Source: Haliotis asinina (lineage: Eukaryota > Mollusca > Gastropoda > Lepetellida > Haliotidae). From it: a stretch of 64,000 nt of DNA. The notes under the pieces were generated by a model. That model made no database searches. It was not told the DNA's origin and was given only the letters and a program-made list of their open reading frames with translations. This document shows, in pieces, positions 25,101 through 37,720 of the stretch. A program made the translations under genes and the position numbers. Numbering within the stretch: position 1 is the first letter of the stretch; every line of letters begins with the position of its first letter. The stretch lies in assembly GCF_037392515.1 (NCBI RefSeq), contig NC_090283.1, positions 34,860,249-34,924,248 of the forward strand, given 5' to 3'.

Positions 25101-28100
25101 GTAAGTAACCCATGCCTGTCATAAAGGGCGACTAACGAGATCGAGTGGTCAGGCTAGCTGACTTCGTTGACACATCGTATCCCAGTTGCGCAGATTGATG
25201 TCCATGCTGTTGATCACTGGATTGTCTGGGCCAGGCTCGATTATTTACAGGCCGTTTCGATACAGTTGGGATATTGCTCAGTCCGGCGTAAAACTCAACT
25301 CACTCACTCACACACCCAATCACTCCGTTTACAGTCAGAAAATATGATCATCTCTGACTCTGGCTATGCTAATGTATACGGTGCCTACTTTGTATCTTCC
25401 TGAAAGGAAACTGTCTGTGCATGGAAAAGGGAGTAGAAAAATGTGTCGTATGGGTGGAAACATCAGGGTGTAGAACTGTCTTGGAAGTGATGGAGTGTCG
25501 ACGGGACGTATAAGACGTAGGACTGGCGTTTAGATAGAACATATAGAGACTAGAACAGACTATAGACAGAATGACGTAAGGAATACTGACAGTAATAATA
25601 GGTCATTTGTAGGAGATATTTGCATATTCACGAGGGTTGATTGTCTCAAGTCTCACATTGGTTAACTTCGTCATAGAGAAGCAGTTTATAATGAACCTTG
25701 CATGGTGTGCTAAACGGATGTCTACACAATATTACGTCAGTATGAGGACACTGTTCGCTGTGACATACCAGTGATATAGGCTGGAGTTGTGGGACGGGCT
25801 GAGAACGTATCAATCAACCCTCGTACGTGTACATATTCAGATATACAATTCAGGTACATGTTTTTTCAGGTGTGCAAAATTCGAGAAAAAGCCTAGGCGG
25901 TCACACAACAGAACGCTTCGGCAACACAACATTGTCACATCAACACAACGTGACGTCCGCAAGCATAGGCATATAGTTAACGAGGGAAACCACTGCGGTC
26001 CACTGCACACGTTTTGAAATGAACAGATGTAAGAGCACTTTATGAGCTTATCACGTTTACCTGTATGGAAACACAAGCACCTTTGTTTAGTCATGCCAGC
26101 CAACCACCCGAATATACACATGCACAGTCTGCTTAATTTAACACATAAAAACCTCTTGCCCGATAGCTGTGTCTGACACAGACCATGCACCTTTACATTT
26201 CTTATTAATGTAACTTGTTCTGAGGTATTATCCACTTAATATCCTTGTGTGTGACTTAGCCGAATACTTAGACTTTCAAATACGTGGAAAAACAGTTGTT
26301 ATACGCAACACAGGACGAGCAGACGACAACACAGACAAGCACATGGCCCGTTACCTTGTCCTTGGCAGTCTGCATAGAGAGATGAGGTTATCAGTAGATG
26401 CAGATCAGTGGAACGTTAATACAGGATTTAATGCATACCGAATGATGAACATATCAAGTTAACACTGAGAAGCGTCATGCCATTCTCTTACAATTATATC
26501 GTATAGCACAGCCACAAAGCAGACAACCTGTAAAGCTTAAACTGTTCCAGATGTTATATGCTTGCATGACAATACATAATGCAGCTTGTAAAGCCACACA
26601 CAGAGACACAGAGCCTGTCGTATAACCTGCATCGTCATATTTCCGCGGAGGATGTTCACAGAGTGACACTGCTGCGTGCTGCTTATTAGATGCTTACCCA
26701 GCCATGAGTATCTTTATATTATCCTTGCTCAATGTTCACCCAAACTCCTTGGTGACCGATGTTTACATAACTCTCCCCAAGCCCCTCCTTTCACGTTCAG
26801 GTCATCTTAAGTGTGTAAGCCTTAGTCTCTTAATGTAATTCTAGGTTAATCACTCTCGCTTCCTATCTCAAGTCAATCCCAGGGATTCCTGACATAAATC
26901 TCATTATGGACAGTGCTAAGGCTTCGCACATGGTAAAAACACACCTTCATATTATATTCACTAATGTCCATAAAATAACATATGGCCATATACTCTTTAC
27001 ATGTCAAAACACGACGTTAGATTTAAGATGCAGCTTTGTGTGGTCTGTGCTACTGTGAGGCGAGGCTGCTGCTAGCAGATCCTACCCTGATCCAGTCCCT
27101 CCAGTGTTATTCCCGATGACCTACCTCATCCTCGTCCCAGTCCTTGAAGACAATCAACATGAAGGCCAACATCTGGTAACCCAGGCGCTTCACTGAAGTC
27201 GTCCACAGTGACAGCAACTGCAGCCGGAGTCTGGGCAACACAAACAGTTTCAGTGTAATGTAGATTGAAACAGGCAAACTTTAGACATTTCTTGGAAACA
27301 ACTGGGTTCAAAGCCGCTTTACACTATGACAACTATAATACGACCTTAAGTTGGTTGTCAGCTGTGAACATTAAAAAGCAGCTACTCCAGTCAACAAAGT
27401 GACACAACAGGTTTTGGAACTTCAAACCGCAGAGGACTCCCTGTAAACGTGTACGTGTGTATTTCGATCCAGTTAGGAATAAATATCAAGGCCACAGTAA
27501 GGGAAATGCAATTACCGTATTATAATGAGTTATGTCAGTACCTGATTGCTGCACCCGTGAAGGTCCCGGGGTAGAATAGGCCTTCAGCAACCCATGCTTG
27601 CCATAACAGGTGACTATGCTTGTCGTAAGAGGCGACTAACGGGATCGGGTGGTCAGACTCGCTGACTTGGTTGACACATGTCATCGGTTCCCAATTGCGC
27701 AGATCGATGCTCCTGTTGTTGGTCACTGGATTGTCTGGTCCAGACTCGATTATTTACAGACCGTCGCCATATAGGTGGAATATTGCTAAGTGCGACGTAA
27801 AACTAAACTCACTCACTCACTCACTCACCTGATTGCTGCGTCCACTGCCTCGCCAGCAGGCCCTGGGATGACCAGTATCACGGCCGGCACTTCTCCGGTC
27901 TGTCCACGACTGTTGGTGACCTGACAACATACACACAACCAAACATATTTAAATCCGATAGCAATTACGATATACAAGGGCACAAATCAGATTTGGACAA
28001 TCCAGTGTGTAAACAAACTCAGAACCACGAACTTAAATCAAACAATTGAATTCGATTAACGCATGCTCACCCTCCACTTCCGGCGGTTGCTGTTGTCGAC

Positions 28101-31100
28101 AATGGTAATAGTTTCGCCTTCATTCAACTCGATCTGCAATCATACGTAGGAATGACTGCTAATGAAAAATGTCTCAGCTTGTCAGTTCGAAGTATTATGT
28201 CCACTTAATTGAATATCGATAGAGACACCAAATGAACGTGTTACCTCGTCTGAGCGGAAGTCTACCAGCACCAGGGCAGGGCGTGGGTCAGTCAGCTTTT
28301 TGAGTCGGAGAGGAACGGGGACGATGTTCCTGCTGCGGTCAAACAAGTTGTCCACCTTGGTCTGCCACTGCAGGTAGGCCAGAAGGACGTCCTGGGCACA
28401 CGGACACAAATAAGTCACGATCATAACATGATGGCAGTAAAACATGCCTGGATGCAATCGGCCAATCACAAGTTTTAATTCAACTTGCTAGTCTGCTACA
28501 TCATTGCGTGAGTATGTGAGTATATACATGTATACTTCTATTTTCAGATGCCATTTAGAAATAAAGGTGTGAAGACTTATAGGTTGTTTGTTTTTGTTCC
28601 GTTTGTTAACAATGCAAAACAAAAATATTGTGATGAAAAGATAAGTACAGTCGTTCAATACAAAGCTAGCGTACTTGGAATAAACTGACAACACAGTGCC
28701 TGACAAACATGTTCGCGTCTTACAACCGTGGGACGATCCATTTAATGCTTGATTTGAAAACAGTGTTTGATCAAATGAACTATGTTTATACTTGACTAAA
28801 CAGTAGCTCATGAATTATGTTGTTATGGTACAAGAGAATTGAGATGAACACGACCTCTCCGTCATGTAGAACAATGTTACTTGGAGAGGTAATCCTAGGA
28901 CACGCAGACAATGTTTACTTTTAACTAATCAGATATGCTGTAAACAATACCAGGTTTAGTGTTACCAAATTCAGTGTTCTAAATTCGGCTTAATGTGGTT
29001 TGCGAATGACAGCCATATTGGCGAGTCTGTATGGACGTACTCTGATCTCATTCAAGATGGCCCTGGCGTCCGCCTTGTCTCCATTCAGCTTCTGTCGGTC
29101 GAAAGACAGGTGGATCCTGGACAGTGTGGTTTTCATCCAATATTCTGCCTCCTCCACCTCATGGAAGTACTGCAACACCAACCTCGCTCAGCTCAAGCCT
29201 CACACGGGAGGAATACATGAAACCCTTACATAGCAACATAACCCTCAAGGAAACCCATACATAGAATATTACCTTCGGAAAACCCTTATATAGCAACATG
29301 CTCCTCGAGGAATTGCATACATAACAACATTACCTTCGGGGAAAGCCGTACTAAGGAATACAAACTTCCAAGAATCCTCTAAATACAAACATAACCTTTG
29401 AGGAAAATTGAGACACAAACCTAAGTTTGGGGAGGTGGATATTTCGAACATGTGCAGAATGTTGCCCTCGTGGTGGTGAGATGGTTCGAGATGCTATATT
29501 GCAGTACTCAACCTCATGGGGTGCATTACAGAAGGGTACTGATGCCCTTGTATTAGTTTTAAAATGCTAAAACCTTAGTGTTGTGTTCAAGTACTAATCT
29601 CCTAGTGCTGTATAACAACACTGACCTCCTTGTGTTGGATTACTGCACTGACCTCCAATAATGCCCTCCTGGTGTTGCATTACAATACTGACCTCCTTGT
29701 GGTGCATTTCAATACGGACCCCCTTGTATTATGTTATCGTACTCACCTCCTTTTATTGTGTTAGAGTGCTGACTGGTTATTGTACTGACCTCCTGGTAGG
29801 CTGCTGCGTTCTTGAGATGGACCTCGGAACACTGCATCGTGGTCAGGATCCACTTCCAGTTCCTCCTGACGGCCGTGATGCAGTTCTAAACCCAGAACAT
29901 AGCTCATGTACACTATAAAACCTTCCGCCTACCCTTCTCAGATACATCCATGCATTTATACTATGCTATAGGGACAAAGAGTAACACTGTAACTTTATTC
30001 AAAGTACAATGAGATAATAGCCACTCTTCGACTGACATAATAAACAACATTGTTCAGAGTGTTGTCGTGTATCAGCACAAAAATGTCCAGTTTTGACTTC
30101 TATGATTGGTTTTTAACATCCCCCTATTTGGGCGTGTATACATTTATCTATACATTTATTCCTCTCTATACGTTTGTCCTTTTTTGTTTGTGTAAACTCA
30201 CACCCTGATCAGGACTTATTTATAATTGTCACAGATGGGGTGCCAGTCAAATCGCCCCAGTTACAAAACACCCCAGCAAATTTGGTCAAAATGCCCCAGA
30301 TCTTTGGTCAAATCGCCCCAGGTTTGGTCAAATCGTCCCACGGGGATAGTCAAAATGCCATCGCCATAGTACAGCCAGATGTTCCAAGTGGAACTAGAGA
30401 ATACATGGATCAGCCAACAAGGAACAATACATTATATGGTCCCTGGTTACTATGTGACTATACTGACTTATCTAAGCCCTCCATCGGTAGGCATCCCTGC
30501 TCCCAATCAAGGTCCTCCTGCTGAAGGAGAGTAAAGTGAGAGCAAGAATCTGGGACCGATTAAACCAGGATCTTTGCTCTCTGAACAGAGTTCAGGAAAG
30601 ACCAAATTTCAGTTCAGCAGCTACATTCATGGACCAGCCCACCATGCAGACAAAAGTTTAAAAGTTAAAACTGATTTCCTGTATGGGGAACTTCTGTATG
30701 AGGATTATGATATCCCAGTTGACAAAACTCGAGATAGTTTTATACGTATTATATATACCATACTTGTTATGATTACTCAAAGTCATTTGTTGACAAAAAA
30801 AACAAAAAAAATCTATCCATTTACAGCATTTACAATAAACGTATTATACAAACCTGTAATTTACATTGTTGTCTATACACGAATACTCTTTTTGCTGTTT
30901 GCAGTTTGCTAACAGGAAATGTATCAGAAATATTACTACATAAATATTATGTAAAGAATATTGTATGGAAGTTGACAGAAACTCTGTATTTATGGCTTAT
31001 ATTAAACCATATTAAGTAAATTGGGGCATTTTGACTACCCCCTTGGGGCGATTTATAAAACCTGCTGTATTTTGACCAAATTTGCTAGGGCGTTTTGTCG

Positions 31101-34100
31101 CTGGGGCGATTTGACTGGCACCCTACAGATGCATATGGCTTAGCCGTATCAAAACAAGTTTCCGAAATCTTGAATGTAAAGTGAAAAGTCGTGACTTAGT
31201 GTATTTCTACTCTAATGCAACATAGATTCCACTTCTGTAAATCACTCTTTAAAGTCCGATGTGTTTTGTCGTCTTTGTAACCCTGAATGCGCATAGCTGC
31301 CCTGTATGTGATAAGTCTGTGATAACTACCTGTGCAGTTCGGGCCATGCTCTCGTTGGTCTGGTCAGTGCTGCCTTTGGGTTTCCCAGCATCCCCTGTGT
31401 TTACCAGGTGTACAGCCCGGGAGTCAAACTCGGTAGAAAGGTTCTGGAATTCAGGAATACACATAAAGAAAACGGGTCGTGTGAAATATTATCATGAATC
31501 AAATGCCTGAGAAGTCTAGGGCATATTACTTACCTCCACTAACTCTTGAAGCCCTGAGATTTGCGAAATGACCTCAAAACATGAGCCTCGTTTGGATGAC
31601 AGCGCCTATCAAATACAGAAATATCACATTACGCACCTGATACACCAGCACAACTGACAGAAAGTAGGAACAAAGTGAACTAGCACGACATAACAGGTAA
31701 AGTCACTTGAGCCCAATGTTAAAATCAAGGATGGTTAAATTTAAGGGGTGATAATTCAAAGTTGTCTCCCTTACTTCTACTGAGCTGTATTTCCCCTTCA
31801 GATCAGCTGCCTCCTCCTCGCCAACGTTCTGTCAAATGAATGGAGACCACTGGTCAGTTATACAAGACTTACGGATCATTGATATTTTCACAACAGGTTT
31901 TGTTATACCTTTCTCGCTGTTACAAAGCAATAGTGAACATTCTTTAGTGATATTCGAGTTGTGAGTTGTGAGAGCTAGACAGGGACAGACCGGGTTCTGG
32001 ACGAGCTTGTCAATCTGCTGACTGAAGTCTTTGATCTGGATTGCCTTGGCTTTCTGTTGACTCAGTGCCTTCATAACACCGCTCTCCCCCTGGCCGAAAC
32101 TGGCGCATTCCAGCTCTCCCTGTGTGGAAATAGCGAGATGTTACTTCTGGTGTCATATTGTGAAAGCTTAACGTGGTGTTTTACAGTAACAACTTACCCG
32201 TGGTGTTTTACGGTGACAACTTACTCGTGGTGTTTTACAGTAACAACTTACTCGTAGAGGTTTACAGTGACAACGTATGCGTAGTGTTTTACAGTGACAA
32301 CTTACTCGTGGTGTCGTACAGCGACAACCCACTCGTGGTATTTGACCGTGACAACTTTCTCGTGGTGTTATTTAGTGACATCTAACTCATGGTGGTTTAC
32401 AGTGACAACTCACCCGAGGCCTTCTAGAGTGACACCTTACTCGTGGTGTTTTACAACGGCATCTCACTTGTGAACTTGACCGTGACAACTTACTCGAGGC
32501 GTTTTACAGTGACAACCAACACATCTTACACAATGATACCTCGCTATACTATACAATGATGTCTCGCATGTGGTCCTAAAACATGTGACTCCTGTTTACA
32601 TATTAGATACATTAATTCCAAGATAGAAGAGGTAACGGTGCTGGCAAGATTTGCACTTACCTGCTGTTCAAATAGCCAATCCAGGCATTTCTGTACCTCA
32701 GACTTGGCCATTTTCCTCTGCAACAAAACGATAGCAAGACTTACACACACGACAGGCAGGAATTTCGTATAGATCTATACAGTTTCAAACATAACAGATA
32801 CAGTCTCCCACAGGACAGTTTGGTACATCTGACACCGGTAGTCACCCACATCACTGCAGCAATGCCGGTAGCAGTAGATGGCAGGAAGCGAGTGTCACAC
32901 CCTGTATCACTGACATTTAGATGCAGTCAGTGAGAGTAGGAGCGTTCTGCTACACTACAATACACCGAACTTCATTGCCATATTTGTAAAGCGACATTGT
33001 GGAAATCCGACTCCAGCGTGCAATATAAGGGCACATTTACCTTTCAGTTAAACAACTGGCACGTATGAGTAGGCTCACTTCATGAACCTTTGAATGGCGG
33101 CCTTTCAAAAGCACGGTGTCTACGCTATGCTTTGAATAGTGTTAGCCTGTACAGTGAAGCTAAGTATAGTGAATAGACCTTATCATTGTTACCTCTATAT
33201 CATTACAAACAACCACTGTACGTAGCAACTCATGCAACATATTCTTATTATAATGGTACAATTACAGCTAACAATTTCTATTCTGTGATCAGAGCCTCAT
33301 CAGCTTAGGGTTAAAATTAACGCAGGCGTGCTATGACAGTCAAGGTTGCCGACCCACGTGTACTACGTTAATAGACGCCAGTTGTACAACGCAACCAGTG
33401 TGTGGCCAGCCAGGCAGACACTGAATCACACCACTGTCTGTGAGGTGGTGACATCTGTCGGTGGTCACTACATCAGTCCTACCTTCGTCAAGATTGAGTG
33501 GATGTCTAATAACATGAACAGTGCTGCACACGTCACTGTCCTACCTTTAAAGTCTAGCCGGTGCATTTGTAATCATACGAAAGTTTCCGGGACCTAATGT
33601 ATTTGCAATGGATTTTACCATCTCACACCGACCTGGTTTCTCTATTTGCTGTATAACAGGTAAATTATGAGAGCCCTGTTTCCATAGAGACAGACGCCTT
33701 TACTTAACCCGCGTGCGGGGTTCAAGTTTAAATATAACAGAACACAAGGCTTTTTATGGACGATTTGAATTATCTAACCCTGCTACATGTACTTGGTAGC
33801 CAGTGAGGTGACATAAGGCAGGATTAGGTGTTGTGTTCTGGGTGCAAGCTAATCCAGAGTTTTAGCACGATCTTAGAACCTTTGTCATGGTACTGAATGC
33901 ATATTCAGGTCAATGAATCTTGGTTGATGATGGGCGACGTCTTTTTTTTATTAAACAAATACCTGTCTAACCGATGGCATGACACATCAGCGTTTGTCAT
34001 GGCCCAGGTAGAAAGTTAATATTGAGTTAATAAACACCCGCTGAGTGTGTCAGTAGTTTCACCTGTCGCCACACAGATCTCAAACCAGTCCTACGAGTTT

Positions 34101-35702
34101 TTTCTTCATTAGACGAACTCAGATACATCTACAAAGAAGCATTGCGCTACCACAAAGAAATGACCTCTTTAAAAAGTCATTAGTTTTTAACATACATTTC
34201 TGTCCCAGTACCCGATTAGATTCCGTGATTAGGCTGCGCCACCCCTTTCACCCGGAGCACAAACGGCATGACGAAGATTTCCGTAATGGAACGTAATGTA
34301 AGGAATGTGTTCTATTTGAGTAATTTCATCTTGAATTTAAAATAGTCCATGAATCTTTCAAATTACATTCTGAATTCGTAAATGCATTATTAGCAAATAC
34401 TTTTAGGCTATACATTCATAACACACAAATACATTCAAATAGCTGAAACCGGTAATATTTGAAACTTGATTGTAACTGAGCACCAGGAGAGTGTCATGGC
34501 TATAGACCTGTATGAGCAAGATCACCTTACAATATGACGATGTCTCAAACGAAGACACCTGTAGATTACCTTATGGATCGATATTTGAATGAGACATTCC
34601 TCTAATAATGTATATATGTCTGATATCTACGATGTAATACTTACACGTCTGTCCCGTGTGGTGTCGACGATTGTGAATGCGTGTGTGGTGCTACTACCTC
34701 GATAACCCGACACACCTATACGACTCTCGCATGACCTCCTTAGGCTTTCAAAAATACCAGCTAGTAGTTTGATCTCAGAGTGGAGAATACCTTCTCTGTT
34801 CACGTGCCATTTGGCTTTAAGGAGTAGCACTTGACTCGGGTATTGTAATATGGATATGCTCAACATACTTAGGAATTTTTTCACACTTGCGCACGTCGAC
34901 AGTTCAACTTTTCAAAACAGATCTTATTGAATACATTTTACGGGTGAATAAAATACTGCTGGTAGGAGCGGTTAATAATATATCTGTATGACACAGAGCC
35001 TAATGACAACGTCAGTCATTGTCTGTTATAAATATTATTTAGGACAGGTTTCCCAAATATGGCCCTACTGTCCTGTGACGGGTACAGCGCCCGATGATGT
35101 CAATGAAGCCTTCCAGATTCATGCAGGCTGTGGGCGGATTTGTTTGCCTTGTAGATTGTGTGGTGCGTCTCTCCACTCACCTCACTATTAAGCATTACCG
35201 TGCCAGTCACGAACACATTTTGCTTCTTAAATAGTCTGAGGATTGCATTAACTTATTAAGATATTTATCTTAACACCTATTTTAATACATTAAGTATGGA
35301 TCGATATTCTCACAGTGCTGAGCGGACAAGTAAAAGCGTGTTTGGTACTCTGCTTCACAATAAGATTGACATCGACAAGAATGACCAGAAGTTTTAATCC
35401 ATCCCTTCCAGAGCCTAGTCAGTGCCCCGTTGTCCAGGCGCACAATACCTACACCGGTATAAGGAGCTTGTCGACAGCCACAGGAAACCCGCTGAGTATA
35501 TACCTGACATGGTCAATAGAAAGGGAGGGTCAGCTCACTTGAATCACAAACGACATACATCAATCTGAGCCTCTTTCACATACATGAGTGTCTACACGCT
35601 AAAGCAGAACCACAACATTCCCAGTGTAATCATTCGTAGCCCTGGTTTCCAATTTTTGAGAAAAACAACAACATATAGTTCCCTCACCTCTGAGCTCGAC
35701 AT
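22153..35702 (-). CDS. Miniature plakin (plakin domain with SH3, then plakin repeats)
   Basis: Exons 5' to 3': 35702-35688 (MSSSE), 32717-32661, 32119-31991, 31828-31775, 31605-31534, 31443-31330, 29885-29790, 29169-29041, 28391-28245, 28133-28071, 27920-27829, 27230-27125, 24604-24427, 24217-24150, 23835-23714, 23317-23131, 22914-22153. All joins keep frame; the common part is 791 residues. Spectrin-type helices open with VQKCLDWLFEQQ, which resembles a spectrin repeat inside vertebrate plakin domains. WKWILTTMQCSEVHLKNAAAY is a plakin hallmark. An SH3 follows (ALVLVDFRSDE, GETITIVDNSNRRKWR, GEVPAVILVIP). The last exon (253 residues) holds plakin repeats such as EAIMKGIIDQANGLYINP and AISSGLVLVEYDE. 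No actin-binding pair, coiled-coil rod, long spectrin rod or GAS2 domain is present. By family, it should link intermediate filaments or junctional membrane proteins. The terminal KAMKMFKSLGKPLP is basic. Confidence 0.9.
25080..25305 (+). mobile_element. SINE family B copy
   Basis: Contains GGGCGACTAACGAGATCGAG, GGTCAGGCTAGCTGACTTCG, TGATCACTGGATTGTCTGG, GGGATATTGCTCAGTCCGGC and an ACTCACTCACTCAC end. It lies in the 2.5-kb plakin intron between exons 27125 and 24604. Confidence 0.85.
27553..27826 (+). mobile_element. SINE family B, full-looking copy with 13-bp target duplication at a splice donor
   Basis: ACCTGATTGCTGC occurs at 27540-27552 and again at 27827-27839, flanking the element. The element runs from CCCGTGAAGGTCCCGGGG through GAGGCGACTAACGGGATCGG and GGAATATTGCTAAGTGCGAC to the ACTCACTCACTC tail. 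On the - strand the right-hand duplication contains the end of plakin exon 27920-27829 plus the GT of its donor. The SINE tail supplies the rest of the donor (GTGAGT). Confidence 0.93.
29215..29445. repeat. Degenerate tandem repeat in plakin intron
   Basis: Units with AACCCTTACATAGCAACAT and TACCTTCGGAAAACCC recur about every 40-60 bp just upstream (on the - strand) of exon 29169-29041. Confidence 0.7.
29600..29800 (-). repeat. Tandem array repeating the plakin 5' splice site
   Basis: On the - strand the exon ends CAGGAG|GTCAGTACA at 29790. Downstream in the intron, GGAGGTCAGT or GGAGGTGAGT recurs with its G-T at about 29744, 29690, 29650 and 29624, within degenerate units of 25-55 bp. Units carry AATGCA or AACACA spacers. 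Only the exon-proximal site fits the phase-0 join to the next exon. Confidence 0.75.
30237..31124. mobile_element. 888-bp terminal-inverted-repeat DNA element (non-autonomous)
   Basis: The left end GGGTGCCAGTCAAATCGCCC and the right end are inverted copies extending about 60 bp, including AGCAAATTTGGTCAAAAT. ACAGAT flanks the element on both sides (30231-30236 and 31125-31130), a 6-bp target duplication. Extra 'ggtcaaatcgcccc' motifs lie inside the left end. No transposase is encoded, so it is MITE-like. It sits in the plakin intron between exons 31330 and 29885. Confidence 0.88.
32165..32545. repeat. About 26-bp minisatellite in plakin intron
   Basis: Roughly fifteen units of the type GTGGTGTTTTACAGTGACAA plus CTTACTC lie between exons 32661 and 32119. 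Period and sequence drift toward the right end. Confidence 0.9.
34645..34866 (-). CDS. Possible alternative first coding exon of the plakin
   Basis: A frame from ATG at 34866 (MLSISILQYPSQVLLLKAKW...) runs to DTTRDRR at a consensus donor (CGT|GTAAGTATT). It exits in phase 0, as the shared exon at 32717 needs, giving about 865 residues in all. The final third (GYRGSSTTHAFTIVDTTRDRR) looks more protein-like than the rest, so the true start may differ. Confidence 0.4.
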
Positions 35703-36259
35703 GACCGGAGTGGTCTCCCCTTCGTCTTAATATTTGCAACTATGGTGTGTTCTGCATGGTTCACGTACAGATAACAAACAGACCCCGGGGACACGTGATT
35801 GACACATTGATGGATATTTTGGCGATGTTCTGACAGTGGCGCGGCAGGAATGTCCACGACTTACACCGTGCTGCCTCCAGCACTCACACAATTACTTATT
35901 CACCTGTAACACGTCTCTGCTCCGATTGATCATCACAGTGTCATGCTGTTTCAATGTTTTACCAAAAGCATGATGGGTGCCTCGATATATTCAACCGCCC
36001 ACATACCATTAGAAAGATGTTGATATTTACACTTCAGTCCAACGGAACAAGGGGTCTCGACGCTGCTGACGCAGCCGAGATTCAATGAACATGTGATATG
36101 TCCATATAGTTGACTCACTATGACAGAATCAAAGCTTCAACCACTGTCCGTCTGTCCGCCTGTACCCATATTAATCCACATGATTATCGATCCCGTTACC
36201 TAATGGTAACACAGGCGTCAAATGTCATTTCTTGAAAACAGTTCTCAACTCAGTGACAT

Positions 36260-36372
36260 GTCTCACTGCATTACCTGATCTTCAATCGTGAGATATCAGG
36301 TACACCTCAATAATGTCTCACTGTGTTAACTGATCTTCAATCGTGAGATATCAGATACACCTCGATAATGTA
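36260..36372. repeat. 54-bp direct duplication
   Basis: CTGATCTTCAATCGTGAGAT followed by ATCAGATACACCTCGATAATGT occurs twice in tandem in the 5' intron territory of the plakin gene. Confidence 0.85.
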
Positions 36373-37559
36373 TGGATCGAACTGCTGTAGATCAGTGAAT
36401 TCAGTGAGATGGTTTACAATGTCTCAGTTTTCAGTAAAAATAGTGCGACTATGTCTGTATTCCCCGAGATGCGGTGATGTGGCACAACAAAGGTTTGTGT
36501 GACGGTCATGATGAAGTTTATCATAAGCAATAGTACGTGGTATAGTTGACATAGGAGACCATGCTATAATTATTCAGGGATTTCAAATTTGTTAAGGTAT
36601 ATAATTATGACAAATTGTCATTATGTAATGTTCTTCTAGGGTTATTGATTACTGGTTCTACACACCATACGCCATTCGCCACCCTCAGTCTGGCGTGACA
36701 ACACAACGTGGGATGAGGAAAAACATATCAATATATTCAGTGGAGTTCAGTGATATATTATCTTGTTTACTGCGGTAGTTAACTGGCCGGTGCATATGTC
36801 TGTACCAGGCGTGATGCTGTGTTCAATCAAACCATAACTGGCTTGATACAGTCAGTCAAGCTGCCAGGGGCAGTATCCTGCATTTGATCACAATTTATGA
36901 CGATGCAATTTAGCTAATACAGTAATATTCTACTACCATGGCAACACGAGGAACACTGATGGCTCATCAGTGATTACCTTGTTCTGCAGGTCTAATGTGG
37001 ACCCCCTGAGGCATGTTTTACCTCTCCCCCTCCACTCCCCCTGCGTGTGCGGCCAAGTGAAGGGTCATGACATGGAGTGAATCTTTATACTTCACGAGTT
37101 GGAGCATACCTTGAAAATGTGCTCGAACAATTGCCTTTCGTGTATGAAGTGATCCATGCTATAAAGTTAGAAACCAAACCCCTGATGGGATGTTTATCTG
37201 TCACCTAGTACCTTCTACGTTCGTATGCCAAATTAAGGTGAAACCTGAAGTAACTGGCATATGTTTAGCTTTGTGGGTAAAGAATGATCTCGTCTCATGG
37301 AGACCCGAGTTCAATTTTCCGCATGAGTATGATGTTTAAAGTCCATTTATGAAAATATTGCAGGAATATTACGAAAAGAGACGTGAGACAATACCTATTC
37401 ACTAACTCTTCCACATGCTTCTCAAACATGGAAACGAGTTCCTTGCAAAAGAACGAGTCAAACCTTAATCCGCCCCTTTTACACACGTACACTGTCCTTA
37501 TCTTAGACCAGGTGTGGGTTGTGCTTGCCAGAGCACTGGGGCCCTCTGTGTAGGCTCTG

Positions 37560-37720
37560 GTGTACAGAGCTTTGGACACGAGGGATCAGGGTGTGTGTTC
37601 TAGTGTTCAGTGTGTTAGACACAACGCGAGGGAGCAGGGTGTATATTCTGGTGTACAGTGTGGTGGACACAACACAAGGGAGCAGGGTGTATGTCCTCGT
37701 GTACAGTGTTTGTCGGGAAG
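37560..37720. repeat. About 55-bp tandem repeat
   Basis: Three units with GGGAGCAGGGTGTATATTCT and GTGTACAGTGTGGTGGACAC; overlapping open frames come from the repeat. Confidence 0.85.

Noticed and set aside
26640-29790. Stable-looking secretory or membrane frames such as 28488-28811 (-)
   Set aside because: They fall in plakin introns, lack conserved motifs, and conflict with no splice evidence.
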